Of a DNA stretch of 64,000 nt, positions 45,501-53,142 are shown in pieces (positions within the stretch are counted from its first letter, which is position 1; each line of letters starts with the position of its first letter). The position numbers were made by a program, and so were the translations under genes. Below the pieces are notes generated by a model, which had not been told where the DNA came from, did not search any database, and saw only the letters and a program-made list of their open reading frames with translations. The stretch comes from Chitinophaga rhizophila (GTDB taxonomy: Bacteria > Bacteroidota > Bacteroidia > Chitinophagales > Chitinophagaceae): positions 186,001-250,000 of the forward strand of contig NZ_JAICCF010000003.1 in assembly GCF_019492185.1 (NCBI RefSeq), written 5' to 3'.

Positions 45501-46219
45501 CATCACTGCCAGTGTTGCTGATCGGTACAGATCGCAGAACAACAAAGGTATCTGTAGCCGCAAATGTAGGAAGTGCATTAGGTACCATCCTTGGTACTGA
45601 CTATGTATACGATGCACAGGGCCGCAAGATCGTAGGTGCAGATGGTTTGTACAAAATAACTGACAATCCGGTTCCTATCGGTAACGCCTATCCCGACTTT
45701 GTAGGTGGCGTAACCAACAGCTTCACGTTTAAAGGTATATATCTGTCTGCGCTGGTAGACTTCCAGAGCGGTGGCGACTTCTTCTCCTACACCAACATGT
45801 ATGGTAAGGGTTCAGGGCTGTTGGATGTTACTGCCGACAATGGTGTTAGAGAGAATGGTATTATTGCCGAAGGTGTAACTGAAGATGGTAAACCGAACGA
45901 AGTAGTACTCGATGCAGCCACCCACTTCCAGAATAACGAAGGAAGAAATCTGAGCCGTGCGAATCTGTACGATGCCAGCTACATCTATCTGCGTGAGGTA
46001 AAATTAGGATACAATCTGCCAGAAGCATGGTTCAAAAAAGTACGTGCACAGAGCGCACGCTTGTCATTGTACGGACGTAACCTGTGGCTGATCAAATCTA
46101 ACGCACCTAACGTAGACCCTTCAAACATTATCAACTCTTCCTCTAATATCCAGGGGATTGAAGGTGGTGCGTTACCATCACTGCGTTCGTTTGGTGTTAA
46201 CCTGAATATTTCATTCTAA
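42506..46219 (+). CDS. SusC-family TonB-dependent transporter with a repeat-containing N-terminal linker
   Basis: 1237 residues, about 150 longer than usual. The signal (MRSHVLNWLWLCFAFFCSV) is followed by a Thr/Pro/Lys/Asp-rich linker (about 45-170) holding two 28-residue repeats and a partial third, each beginning ASPVVITP. Then come a carboxypeptidase-D-like domain (LKGTVKESGGTPVPGAQVV), the TonB-box-like VVVTALGIQKN, plug (NAFVVVDGTPF, ISILKGAASTALYGSRGANG) and barrel ending SFGVNLNISF. The ALGI variant in place of VVGYG is common in the RagA-like group. Its SusD partner follows by 11 bases. No enzyme or sensor gene is linked, so the ligand is unknown. Confidence 0.95.
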   Translation: MRSHVLNWLWLCFAFFCSVRPVKAGTRVNHPFLETSAELTRHQPTITAAVNFQQKDTTVKPTASPVVITPSTAPKDTSGKKTGDTTKPAAASPVVITPNNAAKDSSGKQAKDTSAPATASPVVITPNADTSKPKTDSSTATRTDSTRATTARDTTAKPASDTALILPADSNTLKQEMGQFSLKGTVKESGGTPVPGAQVVNLSTKQGVAAGPDGTFTLKASLQDTIKISAPTFAEQSIPLDSKEPLAVSLTPASAGKKELKEVVVTALGIQKNTRAVGYAVEEVNGNAVQEAKEVNFVNALTGKVPGLQVNTNTGSMGGSTKITIRGVKSILGDNNAFVVVDGTPFINNNTNQAGQLNGGGGYDFGSSLQDINPEDIDNISILKGAASTALYGSRGANGVMLITTKKRPETSGGIGVTYSINAQLDQVYVLPNYQNQYGGGTGGQFDRLYYNEHPEAFLNEAAATYDDNDGKGRYDLLVRYYDDASWGPKLDGRQVRHYWSWDKEKGNPDFGKTAPWTANPNNVRDFYRTGLTLTNNIAMSGNNDKGYFRLSYGNMSQKFVLPNADLNRNNLSFNGGYEVAPGLKGVASINYSATSANARPGTGFTGPNPALQFTMYGQRQLDMERQKQYQYADGSQITWNRKSWNDPAVASSNGPYWNRYMDYETDSRNRLFGNAGLDWDVSKWLSISGRVFMDDYNTLEEERSAKDYLIGGYIKRVRTSREMNYQLTANINKDFGKDFKLNAVVGGNIMHRKWTTTGGSTVGGLILPGVYNLSNSLQTAQPIDEYFEKQINSGFATATLGYKNFLFLELTGRADWSSALFSESNPYFYPSASGSFVFSDLIKDWKWLSFGKLRASAAQVGSDTDPYRIYDTYQFIPPFGNFPSTALAPVKYNKTLKPERTTEYEAGVSLKFLDDRIGVDFTYYDRTSRDQIISLPISTASGFTSAVVNGGSVQNRGVEIGLNLNPIRLKNGFRWDINANLARNRNKLLNLDIPQYNTSLPVLLIGTDRRTTKVSVAANVGSALGTILGTDYVYDAQGRKIVGADGLYKITDNPVPIGNAYPDFVGGVTNSFTFKGIYLSALVDFQSGGDFFSYTNMYGKGSGLLDVTADNGVRENGIIAEGVTEDGKPNEVVLDAATHFQNNEGRNLSRANLYDASYIYLREVKLGYNLPEAWFKKVRAQSARLSLYGRNLWLIKSNAPNVDPSNIINSSSNIQGIEGGALPSLRSFGVNLNISF
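42692..42890 (+). repeat. Two and a half 84-bp coding repeats in the SusC linker
   Basis: Repeat units start at 42692 and 42776, with a partial third from 42860. Each encodes 28 residues of the form ASPVVITP...KD-SGK--DT--PA. The protein repeats are clearer than the DNA repeats, so the copies are old or kept by selection on the protein. Confidence 0.85.
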
Positions 46220-46230
46220 AATTGAGATCA

Positions 46231-47691
46231 ATGTTGAAAAGATTTTTAATAGGTACGTTGCCGTTATTATTCATCTTTGTGATGATGACAGGTTGTAAAG
46301 ATCTGGATGAAATGAATAATGACCCTACCCGACCTACCACGACAGAACCGCCGTTCTTGCTGACAGGCGCTGAGAAAAATGCGATGGATTTCCTTTATAG
46401 CTCTTTACAAAATGGCTACATAGGCATGCACTACGCACAATACTGGTCTGCTAATTCCAGGGTGAATGACAGCCAGTACGCCATTGATGAAAATAATAAT
46501 ACTGCTTTCTGGAATGCTTTGTATAACTCATTGCACAGCCTCGACAGATTAATTTACATCAACAACTCAAGAGGTACTAACCCTGCGGCTAAAAATCAGA
46601 ATGCGATAGCAGGCATTTTGAAAGTATGGTTGTATCAGATACTTACAGATAGTTATGTAAATGTACCTTTTACAGAAGCACTGAAAGAAGGTGAAAATAT
46701 TACGCCGGCATATGATGATCAAAGTAAAATTTATGCTTCGCTGATCGATACGTTGAATGCACAGATTACAGCATTGGATCCCGCGCAACCGACCTTTGAT
46801 GGTGGAGACGTGATCTATAATGGTGATGTAGCAAAATGGAAAACATTGGGACATTCACTGATGCTGCGACTGGCTATCCGTATGGCTGATGCTGAGCCGC
46901 AAAGAGCAAGGACTGTGATTGAGGCTAACTATGCAGCAGCTATGAAAGGTAACGCAGACAATGCTGAATTTGCGTACATCAATGCCGCTCCGAATAAGTT
47001 TCCCCTGAATGATTCTGAGCGTGAGGTACTGGACTTCTTTGTCAGCACTACGTTAGTTGATTATATGAGGAGCACCAATGATCCACGTCTGACAGTCTAT
47101 GCACGACCACCGCAAGATGGCGGCGAAATCAAAGGTTTGGAATACGGCAGAAGTGCCAATGATTCGACCAGGCTGCCACAGCGAAAATATTCTTATCCAG
47201 GTACAAGAATCTATTCAGCTACTATGCCGGGCATTCTGATGACGTATCCAGAAGTAGCGTTTATACTTGCAGAAGCAGCAGCGAGAAATTGGAATGTAGG
47301 AGAAGCTGCTCCGGCACTGTATGAAAAAGGTATCCGTGCTTCTATGGAATACTGGAATGTGACAGATAGTGTAGAAGAATACATTGCCTCAGTACCATAT
47401 AATGCGGGCAACTGGAAAAATGTGATCGGCACACAAAAATGGCTGGCATTATACCCACAGGGTTTCCAGGCATGGTTTGAGCGTTTGCGCCTCGATTTCC
47501 AAAAACCATCAGGCGACTCGCTGTTCATTGCTCCTTATTCAGGTTCACTCGACCAGAATGTGGCTTATGTACCTGCCCGTCTGACTTATCCACTGGCAGA
47601 GCGGTCACAAAATGCGGCAGCTTACCAGAAGGCGGCAGAGGCTATTGGTGGAGATACCAAGGCCAGCAAAAACTGGTGGGACAAATTCTAA
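46231..47691 (+). CDS. SusD/RagB-family lipoprotein (SusD-like_2 type)
   Basis: 486 residues from ATG 46231; the frame is open from a TTG at 46222. Lipobox MMTGC, then KDLDEMNNDPTRPTTTEPPF, the typical start of the SusD-like group with RagA-type partners. Blocks: AGILKVWLYQILTDSYVNVPF, LGHSLMLRLAIRMADAEP and MTYPEVAFILAEAAARNWN. It caps the SusC encoded upstream. A terminator follows 47 bases after the stop. Confidence 0.94.
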   Translation: MLKRFLIGTLPLLFIFVMMTGCKDLDEMNNDPTRPTTTEPPFLLTGAEKNAMDFLYSSLQNGYIGMHYAQYWSANSRVNDSQYAIDENNNTAFWNALYNSLHSLDRLIYINNSRGTNPAAKNQNAIAGILKVWLYQILTDSYVNVPFTEALKEGENITPAYDDQSKIYASLIDTLNAQITALDPAQPTFDGGDVIYNGDVAKWKTLGHSLMLRLAIRMADAEPQRARTVIEANYAAAMKGNADNAEFAYINAAPNKFPLNDSEREVLDFFVSTTLVDYMRSTNDPRLTVYARPPQDGGEIKGLEYGRSANDSTRLPQRKYSYPGTRIYSATMPGILMTYPEVAFILAEAAARNWNVGEAAPALYEKGIRASMEYWNVTDSVEEYIASVPYNAGNWKNVIGTQKWLALYPQGFQAWFERLRLDFQKPSGDSLFIAPYSGSLDQNVAYVPARLTYPLAERSQNAAAYQKAAEAIGGDTKASKNWWDKF

Positions 47692-47738
47692 GGACACAAC
47701 TATCCTCCATAAACTCCGCTGTCAGGGATGACAGCATC

Positions 47739-47767
47739 AGCCCCGGTGATATGCCGGGGCTTTTTTA
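47739..47767 (+). terminator. Terminator of the orphan SusCD operon
   Basis: An 8-bp stem AGCCCCGG/CCGGGGCT (47739-47746 with 47754-47761), a 7-base loop and six T. Confidence 0.92.
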
Positions 47768-47850
47768 TTGCCCGCAATACAGGATGTTAATAAAGTATCA
47801 TTTTGAAAAGCCCCGGAAATTAGCCCCTTGACAGTAGCGGCTTTCAGCGG

Positions 47851-47915
47851 CTGGACGAACAAGGTTCGAACAAGCGACGAAGAAGCGACGAACAAGGGAC
47901 GAAGAAGCGACGTCC
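47851..47915. repeat. Five 11-bp tandem units flanked by a 7-bp inverted repeat
   Basis: Units from 47854: GACGAACAAGG, TTCGAACAAGC, GACGAAGAAGC, GACGAACAAGG, GACGAAGAAGC, then GACGTCC. The array is enclosed by CTGGACG (47851-47857) and CGTCCAG (47909-47915). It lies in gene-free DNA. Unit length 11 does not keep a reading frame and matches one turn of DNA. Confidence 0.9.
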
Positions 47916-48176
47916 AGAGACCGGTGATTGATAGTTAAAATCGATACTATTTTACCAGATCCAGGTTTGTAATATTTGACGAACGACAGGGGAAAGTGAA
48001 TATTAGGTGTATTTGTAACCCGACAGCACGGGAGCGGTGAGAGGCTTGCTGGGAGAGGGGAGGGTTAAGCTCCCGGCAGCTCATGGTGGTAATGACCTGG
48101 CAATATAGATACAGCAGGCTGATAACGACCAGCCGGAAGAGAAAGGATCAGATGAATACTGATAGTAGTAAGGCTG
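47916..48176. other. Intergenic sequence with no recognised feature
   Basis: Between the 11-bp repeats and the YcxB-like gene no coding frame or strong hairpin was seen. Confidence 0.5.
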
Positions 48177-48656
48177 TTAGTTGATGTTATTATTGGCCAG
48201 GCGGCTAAATTCCTGTTGTGCATCAGGAGTTTTGAATGCGCTGGTAGGTACCAGGAAGAAGTTCTTTTTACCCCTGTAGAGGAAGAAGAAGTTCTTGGCT
48301 TCAACTACTTTAGTAAAGGTATTCCAGGAGAGCAGCCGTTGTTGTTCGCTATTGCGGGTTGAGATGGTGATACCTTCTTCTGAATATTTCAGGTGGATAT
48401 CGTCTTTAAAGGTGGCAGCTTTATTATAGATGGAAACGGGCAGCAGGAACCAGAACACCATTATGATGAGTACAATCATAGCGACTATTCCTATAAGGGC
48501 GCCGGTGGTAACGATTTTGAAAGCGAATCCGGCCATTGTGAAGGCCAGCAGGATGAAGAGAGTGTTGCGAAATACTTTTATTTCTCCGAGCTGCAGAAAA
48601 TGATAGCGTAATGCATTCAATACCTCCTCCTTATTGTAACTAAACTCCAAATGCAT
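48177..48656 (-). CDS. YcxB-like membrane protein
   Basis: 159 residues. A short N-terminal strand region (MHLEFSYNKEEVLNALRYHF) precedes two membrane helices (about 30-50 and 55-75), followed by a C-terminal YcxB-type domain with YSEEGITISTRNSEQQRLLS and LVPTSAFKTPDAQQEFSRL. The family is common and its function is unknown. The gene lies 19 bases after the secreted Lys/Glu-rich gene on the same strand, so the two may share a transcript. Confidence 0.8.
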   Translation of the reverse strand: MHLEFSYNKEEVLNALRYHFLQLGEIKVFRNTLFILLAFTMAGFAFKIVTTGALIGIVAMIVLIIMVFWFLLPVSIYNKAATFKDDIHLKYSEEGITISTRNSEQQRLLSWNTFTKVVEAKNFFFLYRGKKNFFLVPTSAFKTPDAQQEFSRLANNNIN

Positions 48657-48675
48657 TATGGCAAGGCAATCTTTT

Positions 48676-49239
48676 TTATTTATTAACAGGGAGGGTCATC
48701 TGACTCTCCATATCATCTCTACGGCTGACAGGTGCGTATTTTTTACGGTTTGCAACTGGCTTTTTAACAGCGGAGGCAGGATCTGAGAGATCGTCCTCAC
48801 TTAAGCCCGGAAAGTTATTTTTTACGAACTGAAAGTACTGTTGCAGCGTTTTTGGATCGACTTTGAACGGAAAGGCCAGCTCATTGCCGGTCATTTTCAG
48901 CAGTTCATTGTTATTAATCCGGGATTCATTCTGAAGGTACCATTTATACAGATCTACGATACCTTTCTTCAACTCCTCCTCGTACATTTTATCACCATCC
49001 TGATCTTTGGGTAACATCCATGCGTATTCCTCTACCCTCGCAGGGCGGGATACTTTGTTTAATGTTACCGACTTATCATCGCAATTAGCATTCTTATTTC
49101 CGGCCTTTTCGCCTTCTTTTTCCTTCTCTTTCTCTTTATTGGCCTTGGTTTTATCCTCGTCCTTCCATTTTTCGCTATTTGCGCTTGCTGATGCGGCTGA
49201 GGTTAAAGATACCAGCAGCAGGAACAACAGCTTTTTCAT
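48676..49239 (-). CDS. Lys/Glu-rich secreted hypothetical protein
   Basis: 187 residues with a clear signal peptide (MKKLLFLLLVSLTSAASASA). The mature N-terminus is a charged low-complexity stretch (KTKANKEKEKEKEGEKAGNK), then a more ordered region with VEEYAWMLPKDQDGDKMYEE and YFQFVKNNFPGLSEDDL. The C-terminus is basic. No family is recognised. Probably periplasmic. It may be cotranscribed with the YcxB-like gene. Confidence 0.65.
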   Translation of the reverse strand: MKKLLFLLLVSLTSAASASANSEKWKDEDKTKANKEKEKEKEGEKAGNKNANCDDKSVTLNKVSRPARVEEYAWMLPKDQDGDKMYEEELKKGIVDLYKWYLQNESRINNNELLKMTGNELAFPFKVDPKTLQQYFQFVKNNFPGLSEDDLSDPASAVKKPVANRKKYAPVSRRDDMESQMTLPVNK

Positions 49240-49325
49240 AGTGTAAAAAATTTGTAAGACTAAAAATACAAAATCATAATTATAAATCCCAAACTAAATG
49301 TCTAACGTAGGGTAGGATCAGGGCG

Positions 49326-49444
49326 CTAAAAACAAAAGCAATGGATAAACCATTGCTTTCGAGAGTCATTTTACATCGCATGATGATTCACGCCTGTAGT
49401 AATATCTGGTTTCTCATAGGACAGTAACCATAATTAAATTAATA
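49326..49444 (-). ncRNA. Predicted short transcript with terminator (unit d)
   Basis: On the minus strand TTG (49478-49476) lies 17 bases before TATATTTG (49458-49451), a full promoter match. About 90 bases after the predicted start is a perfect 10-bp stem with 5-base loop (49335-49344 with 49350-49359) and TTGTTTTT. No useful coding frame lies within. It could be an independent RNA or an attenuated leader of the secreted-protein gene starting at 49239. Confidence 0.5.
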
Positions 49445-49450
49445 CAATAA

Positions 49451-49478
49451 CAAATATAATAAATATTAATCTCAGCAA
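49451..49478 (-). promoter_or_regulatory. Promoter of unit d
   Basis: TTG-N17-TATATTTG on the minus strand fits the Bacteroidota consensus at both boxes. Confidence 0.6.
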
Positions 49479-49757
49479 CAGGAGGCTACTGAATATTTGA
49501 AATCCTTCAATTCGAGATAGCTAATATTAAAAAGTGGAAAAAAAAGAGAATTGTTTCTTAGAAATCCAAAAGCGTACTTTTTACGGATATATTCAAATAA
49601 ATCAGCATAGCCCCTATTGCATTGTATGGGATATTAGCATAACATGACCAAGCCAACTGTGAATTGTATGATGAAAACCGACTGTAAATGTGTTAAAGCA
49701 ACCAGGTAGAGGAAGAAATTAAAATCTTAGATAAGAAGGGTAGCGAGAGCGACCCGG

Positions 49758-49822
49758 GTAAAAACAGTAAGGGCACCTGGAAAGGCGCCCTCAATTTGTT
49801 ACTATCCTATGAAAACCCTATT
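49758..49822 (-). ncRNA. Predicted short transcript with terminator (unit c)
   Basis: TACATTTG (49836-49829, minus strand) is a -7 match. A hairpin of 9 positions with one mismatch and a 4-base loop (49770-49791) follows, then TTACTGTTTTT. The predicted RNA is about 65 bases and resembles unit a: both begin TTCAAAT and lead with similar spacing into a GAGGGC-type stem. Confidence 0.5.
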
Positions 49823-49836
49823 TGAATACAAATGTA

Positions 49837-50314
49837 AGGGCATGTTATTTTTCTTTGAAATTTTAAAGGCACAATAACAAATCGTTAACAAAGGAAGAGG
49901 TCGGGCCTTCCCCCAAGGCCTTTACAGTATTGATTTCAGCTTATTCGTACTTTTTTGCTAAATTCGTTAAAGAAGCCTCGAACATAATTGCTGGGTTTGT
50001 CTGAGAAAGCATCATTTTGTCTGTACAATTGTCACCATTATCTATTATCCGGGAATTGCACAATCGCTCATTTAAGTACTTGACTGCAGGGTTAAAAAAG
50101 TATAATTTTATTTGATATGATACTGATTTAATCTTTTTACTTTCATAGCATTACGAAGAAGAAATGGCCTGAAGATTGCTTTAAAATCGGACACAACCCT
50201 TACTGGACGGGAATTTGGTCGAATAGAAAATGAATAATATGCATATTCATTTAACAATGTGACTTATTACCGAAAAATTTATACATTTGCGACAACCGGA
50301 ACAATGCTATTTTA
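49837..50314 (+). promoter_or_regulatory. Intergenic region with promoter of the GGGP synthase gene
   Basis: No coding frame is supported. TACATTTG at 50282-50289 on the plus strand is a -7 match and would start transcription near 50296, about 20 bases before the ATG. Confidence 0.55.
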
Positions 50315-51073
50315 ATGCACAATAAAATATACAATTCTTTTATCGATAGGAAAGCGAAGGGCATCAAGTCATTCGCAGTTCTGATTGATCCGGATAAGGT
50401 AACTCCTGCTGACATAGCAGACCTTGCGGCGAAATGTACAGCAGCAAAGGTGGATTATATCTTCCTGGGCGGTAGTCTTGTGATCACCAACCACCTCGAT
50501 GAATGCGTACAACAGTTTAAAACACTCTGCGATATTCCTGTAGTGTTATTTCCTGGCAGTCCTTCGCAGGTCTCCCGTTATGCTGATGCATTACTTTACC
50601 TGTCCGTGATATCCGGACGTAACCCCGAGTTGCTGATAGGCCAACATGTGCTGTCTGCCCCGGCTGTGAAGAAAAGCGGCCTGGAAGTTATATCTACCGG
50701 TTATGTCTTAATAGATGGTGGTGCACCTACTACTGTGTCCTACATCAGTAATACAACGCCTATTCCTTCAGATAAAGACGATATTGCCATGTGTACAGCA
50801 ATGGCAGGCGAGATGCTGGGAATGAAGGTAGTGTTTATGGATGCCGGCAGCGGTGCCCGTAAGCCTATTACCGAGAGCATGATCTCTCGCGTAGCAAGTC
50901 AGGTAGCTGCTCCGATTATTGTGGGCGGGGGTATCCGTGATGCCGAAAAAGCTTATCTGAACTGTAAAGCAGGCGCAGATATCATAGTGGTAGGTAATGC
51001 CATTGAAAAGGAAACTTCACTGATAAAAGAGATCGCTGATGCAGTACATGCTGCTGCGCCAGTCCTGAAATAA
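50315..51073 (+). CDS. Geranylgeranylglyceryl phosphate synthase-family protein
   Basis: 252 residues forming a TIM barrel. Blocks: SFAVLIDPDKVTPADIADLA, YIFLGGSLVITNHL, VVLFPGSPSQVS, ALLYLSVISGRNPELLIGQH, STGYVLIDGG, VVFMDAGSGARKPI and PIIVGGGIRDAEKAY (phosphate-binding end). These are the blocks of GGGPS/PcrB, which joins a polyprenyl chain to glycerol-1-phosphate by an ether bond. In archaea this makes membrane lipids; Bacteroidota carry group II members whose cellular lipid is less clear. A phosphate-type terminator hairpin follows the gene, and dxs lies 2 kb away. Confidence 0.93.
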   Translation: MHNKIYNSFIDRKAKGIKSFAVLIDPDKVTPADIADLAAKCTAAKVDYIFLGGSLVITNHLDECVQQFKTLCDIPVVLFPGSPSQVSRYADALLYLSVISGRNPELLIGQHVLSAPAVKKSGLEVISTGYVLIDGGAPTTVSYISNTTPIPSDKDDIAMCTAMAGEMLGMKVVFMDAGSGARKPITESMISRVASQVAAPIIVGGGIRDAEKAYLNCKAGADIIVVGNAIEKETSLIKEIADAVHAAAPVLK

Positions 51074-51088
51074 TTTCTGCTTAAAAGA

Positions 51089-51136
51089 AGAAACGCTGAT
51101 CATCGTAGCAATTACGGTAATCAGCGTTTCTCTTTT
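51089..51136. terminator. Bidirectional terminator between convergent genes
   Basis: A 12-bp stem AGAAACGCTGAT/ATCAGCGTTTCT (51089-51100 with 51120-51131) with a 19-base loop; T-rich tails follow on both strands. Confidence 0.8.
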
Positions 51137-51151
51137 AATTGTATGATAGCC

Positions 51152-51880
51152 TCAGAGACTCATCATTTCTTTGAATTTTACGGCCTGTCTGCGGCTTACT
51201 TCTATCTTTTCTCCTCCACGCATTTCCAGCAGCAATCCACCATTAAAATAGGTGTCAATTTTCTCGATCATCCGCAGGTTGACGATATGCTTCCGGTTAG
51301 CCCTGAAGAATGTACGCTCATCCAACCGTTCTTCTAATGCGTTCAATGACTTCAGGATCAGCGGCTTATTACCCTCAAAATATACTCTTGCATAGTTGCC
51401 TACGCTTTCAAACAGGCGGATTTCCTGTAGCTTGACAAACCAGCATCGATCCCCGTCTTTTACAAAGACCTGGTCATTTTCAGATAAGATAGTGCGAATA
51501 GCGCCCGCCTCTGCCTGTCTTTCCTTTTCCTCCAGCTGGTGCAGCTTATGAATGGCATCAGCCAGTCTTTTCGGCTCTACAGGCTTTAACAGATAATCCA
51601 GGGCATTGTACTCAAATGCTTTTAATGCATGCTCATCATAAGCAGTGGTGAAGATCACCTGTGGCGCTTTTTCCAGTTCTGCCAGCAAGTCGAATCCTGT
51701 CTTATCCGGCATTTGTATATCCAGGAAAAGCAGGTCCGGATGCAGCGTTTCAATTTTTTCCAGTCCGTCCTTTGCATTTACGGCTTCCCCCACTATAACT
51801 ATCTCTGGGTGGTCTGCCAGTAATTTCTTCAGCTCGCTTCTGGCCAGGCGTTCGTCATCGATTATCAATGCTTTTTTCAT
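51152..51880 (-). CDS. LytTR-family response regulator
   Basis: 242 residues from ATG 51880 (MKKALIIDDERLARSEL). The receiver domain has the phospho-acceptor Asp in LLFLDIQMPDKTGFDLL and Lys in LLKPVEPKRLAD. The LytTR DNA-binding domain (about 140-242) shows VFVKDGDRCWFVKLQEIRLF and FFRANRKHIVNLRMIEKID. It lies 37 bases after the stop of the LytS-type kinase gene on the same strand and forms a two-component system with it. Confidence 0.96.
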   Translation of the reverse strand: MKKALIIDDERLARSELKKLLADHPEIVIVGEAVNAKDGLEKIETLHPDLLFLDIQMPDKTGFDLLAELEKAPQVIFTTAYDEHALKAFEYNALDYLLKPVEPKRLADAIHKLHQLEEKERQAEAGAIRTILSENDQVFVKDGDRCWFVKLQEIRLFESVGNYARVYFEGNKPLILKSLNALEERLDERTFFRANRKHIVNLRMIEKIDTYFNGGLLLEMRGGEKIEVSRRQAVKFKEMMSL

Positions 51881-51917
51881 GAGCAACTACTTTTAAACTT
51901 GGCGCGAAATACTACAT

Positions 51918-52958
51918 TTAAAATAACGGCATCAGCACTTTGGCTTCTACCGTCTCCTCATTTTTATTATAGATATTAAATGATGCTTTATTTCCATACA
52001 ACAGGCTCAGACGCGTCCTGGTGCTTTGCAGGCCGAAACCATGACCTGTTGAAGCCTCTCCGCCGATCTGCCCTGTATTTTCAATAGTAATCTCGTGGTG
52101 CGTCTCCCTTATATGAGAGCCTATTGTCACTGTTCCTCCGCTGATAGTCCTGGAAATACCGTGTTTTATAGCATTCTCCACCAATGTCTGCAACATCATA
52201 GGAGGAATAGGTAGTTCCAGCGTCTCAGGATCAATGTCATACTGCACTTTCAGTCGTTCCTCAAACCTGATATTCTCCAGTGCAAGGTAATCTTTTACTA
52301 TATCCAACTCGTTTTCCAGGTTCACAGTTTCTGCTTTTTCTACCTGCATGGAGCTCCTGAGAATATTAGAAAGCTCTGTGATAGCCGTTCTGGCCCGCTG
52401 AGGGTTCTCATCTACCAACGCCCGGATACTGTTCAGTGCATTAAAAATAAAGTGAGGATTCAGCTGAGATTTGATTGTTTTCAGCTCCAGTTCCTTCACG
52501 GTACTTTCCAGTTTCAACTTATCTACCTGGCTGTTCCGGCTCCGTTCAATATAGTGCCACACGAAGTAAATCAGCCACCAGATGGAGGTGATCAGAAATA
52601 TCGGTAACAGGAATGTCAATGTCGCCTGGTCTGTTAAGGCTCTTTGCTGCCAGGAATACCGGTATAGGTTACCAGCAATTGTATTCCCCACATATATAAT
52701 AACGCCTGAACTGACGGTTAGTGCGAAAAAAAGCAGCATCTGGCTCTCAAAACTATACTGGAACCAGTTCAGTCGCTTGATAATGCTGCGTAGCAGATGC
52801 GTGGCCAGCATTCCAAAAAACATGATCAGCAGCAGGTTTATCAGGAAATAAGAGCCCAGAGAGCCGGCAAAGGAATAGGCAAAAAACAGATTGACTACTG
52901 CGTATGCCGTCCAGCCCAGGATCTGACACCACCAATATCTTGATATTCGTTTAAACAT
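51918..52958 (-). CDS. LytS-type sensor histidine kinase
   Basis: 346 residues. Four hydrophobic helices in the first 150 residues form the sensor. The His_kinase domain has the phospho-accepting His in KSQLNPHFIFNALNSIRALV, and the ATPase part has VENAIKHGIS (N box) and STGHGFGLQSTRTRLSLLYG (G box). There is no extracellular domain, so it probably senses the membrane state or a membrane-soluble signal. The partner regulator follows. Confidence 0.96.
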   Translation of the reverse strand: MFKRISRYWWCQILGWTAYAVVNLFFAYSFAGSLGSYFLINLLLIMFFGMLATHLLRSIIKRLNWFQYSFESQMLLFFALTVSSGVIIYVGNTIAGNLYRYSWQQRALTDQATLTFLLPIFLITSIWWLIYFVWHYIERSRNSQVDKLKLESTVKELELKTIKSQLNPHFIFNALNSIRALVDENPQRARTAITELSNILRSSMQVEKAETVNLENELDIVKDYLALENIRFEERLKVQYDIDPETLELPIPPMMLQTLVENAIKHGISRTISGGTVTIGSHIRETHHEITIENTGQIGGEASTGHGFGLQSTRTRLSLLYGNKASFNIYNKNEETVEAKVLMPLF

Positions 52959-53108
52959 CTATCTGAAAATTAGTAAACTACTGCTATATTTCAAAAATAC
53001 CGATGTGCTTAGCCCACCCGGGGCTAATTGTTATGAATGGGTGCCTTACATGTCAGAACGCCTAAATGTGCTGATGTATGGAATAGCTGTACATTAGCAC
53101 ATTATTTG

Positions 53109-53116
53109 TACTTTTG
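53109..53116 (+). promoter_or_regulatory. -7 element of dxs
   Basis: TACTTTTG matches TAnnTTTG and lies 27 bases before the dxs ATG. No clear -33 box was seen. Confidence 0.5.
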
Positions 53117-53142
53117 TTTACTTAAATCCTGCATCAAGAAGT

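Noticed and set aside
47851..47915. CRISPR array
   Set aside because: The units are only 11 bases, without spacers, and no cas gene is present.
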